Below, one piece after another: positions 1 through 6,013 of a stretch of DNA of 8,437 nucleotides; within the stretch, counting starts at the first letter, position 1; every line of letters begins with the position of its first letter. Source of the DNA: 02-FULL-45-11b sp041663485 (GTDB taxonomy: Bacteria > Patescibacteriota > Patescibacteriia > Buchananbacterales > UBA6539); assembly GCA_041663485.1 (NCBI GenBank), contig JBAYMO010000034.1, positions 1-8,437 of the forward strand, in the 5' to 3' direction. The translations under genes and the position numbers were made by a program. The notes beneath the pieces were generated by a model. The model worked only from the letters and a program-made list of their open reading frames with translations. It did no database searches and was not told where the DNA came from.

Positions 1-1376
1 ACTTTGTGGATTTGTTCAATGTCCACGAGGTCGGTTTGGTAATAGAAAAGATTACTTGGAATACCAGCGGTTTTTTCGTTTTTTTTGTTCTTGTAGCCGT
101 TAATAACTGCTTTAATACGCGGATAGCAAACTGATTCAGCAATTCCGCCGTTTCCGCCGTTGTTGTTTTCGTTGTTGGTGCAAAGAATAAATTTACGATT
201 ACCACCATCAATCTTGTTCATTTCTAAAACGGCGTGTCCAGTTGTCCCAGATCCAGCGAAAAAATCCAAAACATTTGCATTTGGACGCGACCCTACAACA
301 GCAAAGAGACAATCGTAAACAGTATAGAGTGACTTAGGAAAGTCAAAATCACACTTTGGTAATATCTCACGCAAAAGTTTTGTTCCGTATTCACTTGCGT
401 CGTATTTTTTGTCAGTCCAAACAGTTTTATAAGTGCCGTAATCTTTCGCAATCATTATTTGAACAATGCCACCGCGTGATTCTTTAATTTGGAGGATGTC
501 TTTTATTTCTTCAACGCTTTGTCGTGCGTATCGCCATTTTCGCTCGACACCTTTTTCGTCAATCGGCCAAATATAAATACTACCGTCTTTTTGTTTTTCG
601 TTTGCCGATTTTGGATGAAATTCGTTTGGCGCAACATCGCCAAAACCAATAATCTTTCCACCTTTTAGGATAATTGGATAAAAACAATTTTTTGCGTCTG
701 TTCGCTCGGATTCATTACCCCAGTTTCGCAAGTTTGAAACATAAATCTCTTCTTCGGTAAGTGCGCGATCTCCGATAGCTTTCTTGTTTTTTGGGGCAAC
801 AAAAATTGCGTATTCGTGAGTGTAAGAAAAATTTGTGCCTTGAACGCCCTTTGGATTATGTATGATCGTTATAGCGTGCTGTTCGTGTGCTGGAAATAAC
901 TGCTCAATCAAAACACCTAAATGAGCCTGTTCGTTATCGTCAATCGCGCAAATCAGTACGCCATCATCTTTCAGCAGGTTTTTTGCCAAATTAAGGCGAT
1001 GACGCATAAACGAGAGCCACTTACTGTGTCGGTATTCGTCATCCTTGTCTACATAGTCATTGTTATATTTCCAGTTTTTTGCGCCTGTGTTGTATGGCGG
1101 ATCAATATAAATAAGATCAATATTTTTTTTGTGTGTGTAACTGAGAACCGAGAGTGCAAGATAGTTGTCACCCTCAATCATTAAATTGTTCGGATACGCA
1201 TCATCAGGATTAAGGCGGTTTTTAAGAACCTCTTTTAAAACAGGTACTTTAATTTTTGACTGCTCAACCACATCTTCTTTTTTGTCTTCAAAAACCAACC
1301 CAAGATTATTTTTCTTAAGTTTTCTGATTTGAGCTTCAAGCTCCGCCACTTTCTTTTGTAAATTATTATCTGTCAT
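1..1376 (-). CDS. Beta-class N6-adenine DNA methyltransferase, type III Mod-like (partial, 3' end missing)
   Basis: Transfers a methyl group from SAM to adenine N6 in a specific DNA site. The frame is open from ATG at 1376 to the window edge (458 complete codons) with no stop, so the C-terminus lies beyond position 1. A short charged helix (about residues 1-25) precedes EGDNYLALSVL. The catalytic motif DPPYNTG is at about residues 92-98, and the SAM-binding motif DFFAGSGTTG at about 370-380. DPPY before FxGxG, with a long region between that should include target recognition, is the beta-class order used by type III Mod subunits and some type II enzymes. No Shine-Dalgarno site precedes the ATG. 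It is the cargo of its own cassette, whose upstream boundary is the separator at 1543-1634. A restriction partner, if any, would lie left of the window. Identity is well supported; the RM type is inferred. Confidence 0.93.
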   Translation of the reverse strand, partial: MTDNNLQKKVAELEAQIRKLKKNNLGLVFEDKKEDVVEQSKIKVPVLKEVLKNRLNPDDAYPNNLMIEGDNYLALSVLSYTHKKNIDLIYIDPPYNTGAKNWKYNNDYVDKDDEYRHSKWLSFMRHRLNLAKNLLKDDGVLICAIDDNEQAHLGVLIEQLFPAHEQHAITIIHNPKGVQGTNFSYTHEYAIFVAPKNKKAIGDRALTEEEIYVSNLRNWGNESERTDAKNCFYPIILKGGKIIGFGDVAPNEFHPKSANEKQKDGSIYIWPIDEKGVERKWRYARQSVEEIKDILQIKESRGGIVQIMIAKDYGTYKTVWTDKKYDASEYGTKLLREILPKCDFDFPKSLYTVYDCLFAVVGSRPNANVLDFFAGSGTTGHAVLEMNKIDGGNRKFILCTNNENNNGGNGGIAESVCYPRIKAVINGYKNKKNEKTAGIPSNLFYYQTDLVDIEQIHK

Positions 1377-1416
1377 AGTTATTTGGCTAAACATTATTAT
1401 TGTATTCGTTTTCCCC

Positions 1417-1467
1417 TTATAAATAAATCGTTTTCGTAGCGGAGCGGAGAAAACACCTTATACCCCT
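1417..1467 (-). promoter_or_regulatory. Conserved cassette leader block, copy 1 (upstream of DNA methyltransferase)
   Basis: About 40-90 bp upstream of the methyltransferase ATG. On the minus strand it runs AGGGGTATAAGGTG, then TTTTC, a CTCCGC-rich stretch, GAAAAC and GATTTATTTATAA. GTTTTC/GAAAAC can pair around the GC-rich centre. It is nearly identical to 5661-5712 in front of the 950-residue gene. A TATAA-like element lies at its gene-proximal end without a recognisable -35 box. Conservation is seen directly; a promoter or leader role is inferred. Confidence 0.45.
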
Positions 1468-1550
1468 TTCTAATAAATAAAAAAACAAAATTCAAATTCT
1501 TTTTTAGAGCTGGGCGATAGCCCAAAAGTAAAACATGCATTTCACATAAC
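1468..1550. repeat. Right terminus of the DNA-methyltransferase cassette (only one end in window)
   Basis: Begins at the box CACATAAC (1543-1550; GTTATGTG on the minus strand) and contains the small hairpin GGGCGATAGCCC (1512-1523), followed by T/A-rich sequence. It occupies the same place and has the same plan as the right terminal inverted repeats of the other cassettes. Its partner would lie left of position 1, so repeat status is predicted rather than seen. Confidence 0.45.
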
Positions 1551-1634
1551 GTTTCGCCGATATCTGACGTCCTAACGAAACGAAGTGAAGTTAGGATGTG
1601 GCTTCAGCCCTTGCAGATATCGGCTGTTATACGC
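1543..1634 (-). repeat. Separator S1: attC-like palindromic site
   Basis: Outer boxes are CACATAAC (1543-1550) and GTTATACGC (1626-1634). The arms GCCGATATCTG (1556-1566) and CAGATATCGGC (1614-1624) pair perfectly over 11 bp. Inside is a hairpin of ACGTCCTAAC (1567-1576) with GTTAGGATGT (1590-1599), one G-T pair, and a smaller GGC/GCC hairpin at 1600-1609. Read on the minus strand this is box R'' (GCGTATAAC), arm, two inner hairpins, arm, box R' (GTTATGTG): the layout of an integrated integron attC site. The palindrome is certain; the recombination function is inferred. Confidence 0.65.
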
Positions 1635-1688
1635 TGTCGAAAAAAGCATCATCCTTTTTTGCATTTCTGCATTTAATAATTTTGGCGA
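1626..1688. repeat. Unit A terminal inverted repeat, left end
   Basis: Starts with the box GTTATACGC, then an AAAAAAG/CTTTTTT hairpin (1640-1660), then a 21-bp core at 1668-1688 that is the exact reverse complement of 2516-2536. It lies directly after the stop codon of the 132-residue membrane protein on the minus strand. The match runs from the box inwards with a gap in the hairpin region. Confidence 0.8.
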
Positions 1689-1718
1689 TTATTCTTGATT
1701 CAGTATTTGTTTATTAAA

Positions 1719-2117
1719 TTAACTACTAAATAATAAAGCGATACTGACAAAAATCAGTACGGCTAACATGGTTCCTAGTATCATATATATTGGAAATTTC
1801 AACCAATAAAGAATCTTGAGTAATACTTTTTTTAAAATAATTTTTACACTAGATCCTTTTTTCTTTTCGCTATTAATTAGTTCACGAAGAATGTAATATA
1901 TATCAAAAATGTCCCTTGGCCATTGTTCGTCGTCTAGGTATAGCCAAAAACTTTTTATGCTGTTATCTCTACTTAAGCTTTTAGTTTTTTTTACAAAATC
2001 TTTCGGCCTTCTAAATTTTAAAAGAATAACAGCGGCCACAGAAAAGAATATTGCTAGCTTTGTTCCAGGCGGCAAATTCAGGAAATAAAAATAATAATAT
2101 TTAAATTGTTCAATCAT
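1719..2117 (-). CDS. Small two-TM membrane protein of unknown function
   Basis: No family recognised. The 132-residue product has a hydrophobic segment at about residues 20-36 (IFFSVAAVILL) and a strong C-terminal segment at about 106-130 (MILGTMLAVLIFVSIALLF). Between them is a basic and charged region of about 70 residues, probably cytosolic, with an aromatic/acidic patch (FWLYLDDEQWPRDIFDIYYI). The ATG at 2117 is preferred; a GTG at 2135 would add six residues and neither has a clear Shine-Dalgarno site. It follows the other membrane gene by about 50 bp in the same cassette, so the two are probably co-transcribed and may act together. A toxin/immunity, defence-effector or transport role is possible, but nothing in the sequence decides it. 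Confidence 0.7.
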   Translation of the reverse strand: MIEQFKYYYFYFLNLPPGTKLAIFFSVAAVILLKFRRPKDFVKKTKSLSRDNSIKSFWLYLDDEQWPRDIFDIYYILRELINSEKKKGSSVKIILKKVLLKILYWLKFPIYMILGTMLAVLIFVSIALLFSS

Positions 2118-2165
2118 AATTTGGATTTTCACCAACTACTTATCGCTTGGCTACTTGTAGTTTAT

Positions 2166-2435
2166 TTATTTTGTTGCCGGAGCTGTTGATACCGGCTCTT
2201 TTAATTTGATCGCAACAACTATTGGCACAATAACCGTTACGGCATACATCAAAATACTGATATCAGTACCTTTTGGCAGAGCACCACTTACTACGATTTG
2301 AAGAATAACCATGCCAATAGTAACTATACCGAATTTTCTCAACTTTGGCTGACGTAATTCTGCGCCTTTAGATACAGCAATACTTTTTTTAAATAAGGCA
2401 ACAATTCCAATGATTAACAAAATGATTTGAATCAT
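2166..2435 (-). CDS. Small three-TM membrane protein of unknown function
   Basis: No family recognised. The 89-residue product has three hydrophobic segments at about residues 2-15, 36-53 and 59-79. They are separated by a lysine/arginine-rich loop (KKSIAVSKGAELRQPKLRK) and a short GALPKGTDIS turn. The first segment starts at residue 2 without a classical charged n-region, so it reads as a membrane anchor rather than a cleavable signal. It is the first gene of unit A and is followed by the 132-residue membrane protein. The ATG at 2435 has no Shine-Dalgarno site in front (only AAAACCTTTAAACTTAAA). Its ends fit a real gene, because it sits between the inverted repeat core at 2516-2536 and its partner gene. 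Confidence 0.7.
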   Translation of the reverse strand: MIQIILLIIGIVALFKKSIAVSKGAELRQPKLRKFGIVTIGMVILQIVVSGALPKGTDISILMYAVTVIVPIVVAIKLKEPVSTAPATK

Positions 2436-2515
2436 AAATTTTAAGTTTAAAGGTTTTTAATGGTATAAAAGTGTAACACTATATTTTAAAGTTATTTCGA
2501 CCCGCATCCCGCATT

Positions 2516-2572
2516 TCGCCAAAATTATTAAATGCATTTAAATAAAAGAGGCTTTTTGCGATTGCGTATAAC
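2516..2572. repeat. Unit A terminal inverted repeat, right end
   Basis: Contains the 21-bp exact reverse complement of 1668-1688 (at 2516-2536) and ends at the box GCGTATAAC (2564-2572), the exact complement of GTTATACGC at 1626-1634. Between core and box the two ends share an AAAAAGC/GCTTTTT tract with small gaps. Its distance from the left copy defines a unit of about 950 bp carrying two membrane-protein genes. Confidence 0.8.
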
Positions 2573-2653
2573 GTTACCCATAAGCGAAGTCGCGATAGCG
2601 ATTTGGGTGTAGGCTTTTAGAAAAAGCCGAAACCGCTTATGGGTTGTTAGCTG
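2564..2653 (-). repeat. Separator S2: attC-like palindromic site
   Basis: Boxes are GCGTATAAC (2564-2572) and GTTAGCTG (2646-2653). The arms ACCCATAAGCG (2576-2586) and CGCTTATGGGT (2634-2644) pair perfectly over 11 bp. An inner hairpin GGCTTTT (2612-2618)/AAAAGCC (2622-2628) and a small CGC/GCG hairpin give a three-way junction. The stretch 2601-2635 (ATTTGGGTG..., ...GAAACCG) is shared with S3. The two boxes differ from each other, but each matches the far end of its neighbouring unit, as in integrated attC sites. Confidence 0.7.
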
Positions 2654-2755
2654 ATGTATTTCTTTTCTTTTTTCTGACAGCAGTCGGAATTGTTTTAAAA
2701 AATTTTCAAATTTCTTTTTCCGTTTTGAGCGAAGGGCAGAGGGGATTAAGGGGTG
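2646..2755. repeat. Unit B terminal inverted repeat, left end
   Basis: Runs from GTTAGCTG inwards: T-rich tract CTTTTCTTTTTT, a small hairpin TCTGAC-AGCA-GTCGGA (2673-2688), a 29-bp core at 2692-2720, then AGAGGGGATTAAGGGGTG. The core is the perfect reverse complement of 5724-5752, and the flanks also match the right end with gaps. It occupies the 3' trailer of the 950-residue gene and overlaps the hairpin at 2722-2773. Confidence 0.9.
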
Positions 2756-2773
2756 AATGCCCGAGCCCAAAAC
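2722..2773 (-). terminator. Hairpin after the 950-residue gene (terminator-like, G/C-rich conserved loop)
   Basis: The arms GTTTTG/CAAAAC, GC/GC and GGGCA/TGCCC pair with small internal mismatches around a loop (2739-2757). On the minus strand the loop reads TTCACCCCTTAATCCCCTC. It starts about 15 bp after the stop and is preceded by AATAAGGAGT, as at 5960-6010. No U-tract follows it on the minus strand, so it is not a classical intrinsic terminator; transcript-end processing or stability is as likely. Confidence 0.45.
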
Positions 2774-2787
2774 TCCTTATTGGGTTT

Positions 2788-5640
2788 TTATTTTATTTCA
2801 TAAATCTGATACAACGCATCTTCGCCTTCGTCATAATAATCCGGCACCAACGCTTCTTCGATCAATTTCACGCCCAAACTTTCCAAATCTTCTTTATGTC
2901 TGTCCATGAAGGCTTGCGAAGTTTCACGCAAATGCATATCCAGCAAAACCGGTTTATTATCTTTTTGCGCTTTGACTTTCAGTTTACCAATAAATTCTTT
3001 CATAGCTTCCCAACCAATGCCTTGCCTTTGCGCTTCCGGCAAAACCGCAATGTCTTCCATATAGATTGACGGATCGCCTTCGTCAGTCTCATCTTCCACA
3101 CCAACAATATAAGCGACAATTTCTGCTGATTTCTTATTTGGCCTGATTCCATTTATAGCTATGGAATATTCAAAATCGTTTCCTCTTTTAATATCTTCCG
3201 CCATTGTTTGGTCGCTAATTAAATCCGTGCCGGCATAAATCTTTCTTTCCGCTTGCAGAATCTGGTTTAAATTATTTTTATTAATTGTCGTCGTTGCTAA
3301 ATTATTAAAAACAACTTTTTCTATTCGTTTTTCAATTTTTAGTCTTTTCTCTGTTTTCTTTTCGGTTCGTTCCCAAACCAATTTAACGCTCTTGTCTTCT
3401 GCTTCTAGAAAATAACCGTCAGCGCGGTTAGCACCGCCGATTTTATCATATTTATTTCTGTCATCATTCATTTTGGCCAATTCACTGCCGGTTGGTAAAT
3501 CATTATTGGCTTTGCCTAAAACAACTTTTTTCACGCCAATTTTTTGGGCATATTCTTTGATATAATCAAACAGCTCTTTGGTTAATTGTTCGGAAAAATT
3601 GGAACTATAAAGTGTATTGGATTCAATATTATCTACCACCAACGCAGTTTCCCCATTTTCACTTTTTCCCAACCAGCACCAAGCGGCCGTTACCGGTTCA
3701 TTTTTGGTTTCATCCCAAATATTGACAATCTGCACACCCAGATCGGTGTTGTAGTCAGCAATTGTTGATTCTGCCCCCATATGCGCGCTGTCTATACAAA
3801 TACAGCAAGGCGAGTAATTTCCTTGATACAAATCTACATCCGGATTTCTCGCCCAAACGAAAATGCTCATCGGTCGAGACTCAAGTTGACTGGTTTCTTT
3901 GTCGCCTCGTTCTGAAAACAAATTTGCCAAATCAGTTCTGTCTGAATCGAAGTGATTGAATTGCTCAGCCATTTTCTGATCTATTTCTTGCATCAATGCA
4001 TCACTTCTTTCAGCGCCCAAACAAGGCGAAATTAATTCTGGCAGTTCTATTTTGAAATCTTCAATTCTTTTTTCCAAATCACTAAATTTATTTCTCAGTT
4101 CTTCTTTGGACTGTGTTATCTGTTGTTTAATATCTTGAATCATTTTTCCAGACGGCATTTTTCCAGACAATGCTTCATCTAATTTATTTTCCGCTTCCAG
4201 TAATTTGTTTTGCGCGTCAAAACAATCGTTTTTTAATCTCTGAAAAGCGGCGATTTCACCCATTAGTTTATCCCACAGAAAACCTTTTTTGAGATTGTTG
4301 AGTTTTTCTTTTTGAGAAGCTAACCCTCTTTCAATGCCTTGCGCTTTTTTCTCATTGCCTTCCGCACGCGCTTGCTCCAAAGCCGCTTCCATTTTGGCAA
4401 TCTGATCTTCTATTGATTTTGCATCTTCTAAAACTATTTCAAATTTTTCCATTTCCGGACGATATTCTTTCAAAACCGATTTTATCGTATACGCATAACT
4501 GTCAATTGTTTCCTTGATGCGATCAATTGGCGTACGAATTTTTTCCGAAAAAGCAATTTCACTGCCACCGGTCGAAAGATTGAAATAGCTGGTTTCGGAA
4601 TAATTGAGCCATTCATTCAAATCAATTCCTTTCTTTTTAATCGCCGCCATTATTTCTGGATTATCTTTATATTCTTTTAGCCCCTCTTGCATCAATTGGC
4701 GAAATTCCAATGATTCCGGATTCATACCTGGATTGTCTGCTATGATTTTCTTTTTAGTGGAATACAATATCTCAATATTTTCCTTAGAATTTTCATCAAA
4801 TTGAGGATATTTAACTAAAAGTCGAGAAGAAAAACGGGTATTATTAGTTAAGGCATCAATTAAATGTGGATTTTCTTCGATTGCATTTAGTAATTCATCT
4901 GGGTTATTAATAAACCCGCAAAGTCCAATAACTAAATCACTCGATTTTTCAACTTGAGCTCTAAATTCCGGCGCAAATTCTGAAATTTTTTCAATCAAAT
5001 TTTCTAGTCTTGGAAAATGCTGGACTATCTCCTCATATGATATATTAATTTTGAATTCATCTTTGATTGCATTAGCCTTCTTAATTTTGCCATAGGAAAA
5101 ACACTTAATTACCTCTTTCTTAGTAGCCTCCTGAATAATTTCTTCGGGCAGATTGAATATTTCTTTAATTTTAATAGCATAATTATAATGATGATTGATA
5201 GTGTTCTTAATTAACCCTTGCATAACAGCCTCCTGAAAAATTTCTTCGGGTACATTGAATTCTTCTTTAGCTTTTATAGCAGTATCGATTAAGTCAGCAT
5301 TAAATATACATTCAGTTAACCCATACATAATAGCCTCCTGGACTTGCGGGCTGGAAATGAATTCTTCGGACAGATTGATTTTTTTTTTAACTTTAATAGC
5401 TCTATCAATATTAGCTATATCATCCGGCATGTTATGTAAATATCTAATAAACTCTTTCTTGACAGCCTGCATAGCCTCATCATAATTTTTAGCTTTTTTT
5501 TCCTTAATTAAATCATTAATAGCATAAGCCCCTTCTTTAGATGCTTCCGCATTTTTTTTCTTTTCTTCTTGATCCAAAGCATCAAATTCTTCCCGATCTT
5601 CGGGCTTGGAAAAATCAAATTGTTTTGGTTGTTCTGGCAT
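2788..5640 (-). CDS. Large multidomain protein: helical repeats, coiled coil, Cys-Cys domain, C-terminal GNAT acetyltransferase
   Basis: The 950-residue product starts at ATG 5640 (MPEQPKQFDF). An in-frame extension to 5700 would only translate the leader repeat and is rejected. After an acidic/lysine-rich N-terminus, about four helical repeats of 34-40 residues begin with AIK (about 80-205; pattern AIKxKEEFNxPEEIxQEA). A long charged coiled coil lies at about 400-560. Next comes an unrecognised domain at about 595-690 with DLYQGNYSPCCICIDSAHMG and VVDNIES, whose strand-helix rhythm resembles a degenerate GNAT half. The C-terminus (about 800-950) is a GNAT domain with the acetyl-CoA motif IAVLPEAQRQGIGWEAM. 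The GNAT call is solid, but substrate and overall role are unknown. No signal peptide or membrane segment is seen, so it is probably cytosolic. It is the only gene of unit B, which has 29-bp perfect inverted cores at both ends. Confidence 0.88.
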   Translation of the reverse strand: MPEQPKQFDFSKPEDREEFDALDQEEKKKNAEASKEGAYAINDLIKEKKAKNYDEAMQAVKKEFIRYLHNMPDDIANIDRAIKVKKKINLSEEFISSPQVQEAIMYGLTECIFNADLIDTAIKAKEEFNVPEEIFQEAVMQGLIKNTINHHYNYAIKIKEIFNLPEEIIQEATKKEVIKCFSYGKIKKANAIKDEFKINISYEEIVQHFPRLENLIEKISEFAPEFRAQVEKSSDLVIGLCGFINNPDELLNAIEENPHLIDALTNNTRFSSRLLVKYPQFDENSKENIEILYSTKKKIIADNPGMNPESLEFRQLMQEGLKEYKDNPEIMAAIKKKGIDLNEWLNYSETSYFNLSTGGSEIAFSEKIRTPIDRIKETIDSYAYTIKSVLKEYRPEMEKFEIVLEDAKSIEDQIAKMEAALEQARAEGNEKKAQGIERGLASQKEKLNNLKKGFLWDKLMGEIAAFQRLKNDCFDAQNKLLEAENKLDEALSGKMPSGKMIQDIKQQITQSKEELRNKFSDLEKRIEDFKIELPELISPCLGAERSDALMQEIDQKMAEQFNHFDSDRTDLANLFSERGDKETSQLESRPMSIFVWARNPDVDLYQGNYSPCCICIDSAHMGAESTIADYNTDLGVQIVNIWDETKNEPVTAAWCWLGKSENGETALVVDNIESNTLYSSNFSEQLTKELFDYIKEYAQKIGVKKVVLGKANNDLPTGSELAKMNDDRNKYDKIGGANRADGYFLEAEDKSVKLVWERTEKKTEKRLKIEKRIEKVVFNNLATTTINKNNLNQILQAERKIYAGTDLISDQTMAEDIKRGNDFEYSIAINGIRPNKKSAEIVAYIVGVEDETDEGDPSIYMEDIAVLPEAQRQGIGWEAMKEFIGKLKVKAQKDNKPVLLDMHLRETSQAFMDRHKEDLESLGVKLIEEALVPDYYDEGEDALYQIYEIK

Positions 5641-5660
5641 AGGTATATTTGATATAAAAA

Positions 5661-5712
5661 TTATAAATAAATCGTTTTCGGAGCGTAGCGGAGAAAGCAC
5701 CTTATTACCCCT
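5661..5712 (-). promoter_or_regulatory. Conserved cassette leader block, copy 2 (upstream of the 950-residue gene)
   Basis: Matches 1417-1467 at nearly every position: AGGGGTAATAAGGTG, CTTTCTCCGCT, CCGAAAACG and ATTTATTTATAA on the minus strand. Two changes in the GC-rich centre are swapped (CTCCGCTAC against CTACGCTCC). The minus strand carries TATAAT at 5665-5660, about 20 bp from the ATG, but no -35 hexamer at the usual distance. It could be a promoter, an RNA leader or both. Confidence 0.45.
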
Positions 5713-5797
5713 CTTTAATTAATGAAAAAGAAATTTGAAAATTTTTTAAAACATTTTGGGCTTTAGCCCAAAAAAGAAAAGGAATATTTCAGCTAAC
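5697..5797. repeat. Unit B terminal inverted repeat, right end
   Basis: Mirror of 2646-2755. On the minus strand it runs GTTAGCTGA (box at 5790-5797), CTTTTCTTTTTT, a 9-bp hairpin TTTTGGGCT/AGCCCAAAA (5754-5773), the 29-bp perfect core (5752-5724), and AGAGGGGTAATAAGGTG. The small hairpin has a different sequence from its counterpart at the left end, while the flanking blocks are conserved. Confidence 0.9.
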
Positions 5798-5892
5798 GTT
5801 ACGAGTATCCGAAGTTTTTTTGTAGCGTAGCGGAGGAAAAATTTGGGTGGAGACTTTCGTAAAAGTCGAAACCGGATACTCGTTGTTGTGCG
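5790..5892 (-). repeat. Separator S3: attC-like palindromic site
   Basis: Boxes are CAGCTAAC (5790-5797) and GTTGTGCG (5885-5892). The arms ACGAGTATCCG (5801-5811) and CGGATACTCGT (5873-5883) pair perfectly over 11 bp. Inner hairpins are GACTTT (5852-5857)/AAAGTC (5862-5867) with loop CGTA, and a T5/A5 stem around GTAGCGTAGCGGAGG. Compared with S2, the inner hairpin shows a G-C to A-T exchange on both sides, so its pairing appears conserved. Confidence 0.7.
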
Positions 5893-5992
5893 ATGTTTGT
5901 TTTTTCTTTTCATTCCTCAGCAGAGGAATAACATTTCTGTAATGAATTAATTGAATTTCGTCTTTGTTTTTGGGAAGAGGGGCTAGGGGTGA
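5885..5992. repeat. Unit C terminal inverted repeat, left end
   Basis: Order: box GTTGTGCG, TTTTTTCTTTTC, hairpin ATTCCTC-AGCA-GAGGAAT (5912-5929), core CATTTCTGTAATGAAT (5932-5947), an extension matching with few differences to 5958, then AAGAGGGGCTAGGGGTGAA. The core is the exact reverse complement of 7952-7967, and 24 of 27 positions match over 5932-5958. The AGCA loop of the small hairpin is the same as in the left end of unit B. Confidence 0.82.
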
Positions 5993-6010
5993 ATTCCCAA
6001 AAACAAAGAC
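5960..6010 (-). terminator. Strong hairpin directly after the LOG-family gene
   Basis: A perfect 17-bp stem (5960-5976 with 5994-6010; arms GTCTTTGTTTTTGGGAA and TTCCCAAAAACAAAGAC) with a 17-nt loop that reads TTCACCCCTAGCCCCTC on the minus strand. It starts three bases after the stop codon. The stem is strong but no U-tract follows it on the minus strand. The loop is nearly the same as that at 2739-2757, which suggests a function beyond simple termination. Confidence 0.55.
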
Positions 6011-6013
6011 TCC

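Noticed and set aside
921..1184. Plus-strand open frame of 87 codons
   Set aside because: Lies antisense within the DNA methyltransferase gene; the minus frame carries DPPY and other family motifs.
2528..2770. Open frame of 80 codons on the minus strand
   Set aside because: It is the translation of separator S2 and the terminal repeat of unit B; no protein-like composition.
5641..5700. N-terminal extension of the 950-residue protein by 20 residues
   Set aside because: It would translate the shared leader block, which is conserved as DNA in front of an unrelated gene in a different context; ATG 5640 is better.
2646..5797. Ordinary transposon with terminal inverted repeats
   Set aside because: No transposase is encoded, no target-site duplication flanks the ends, and neighbouring units have different repeats but the same boxes and separators.
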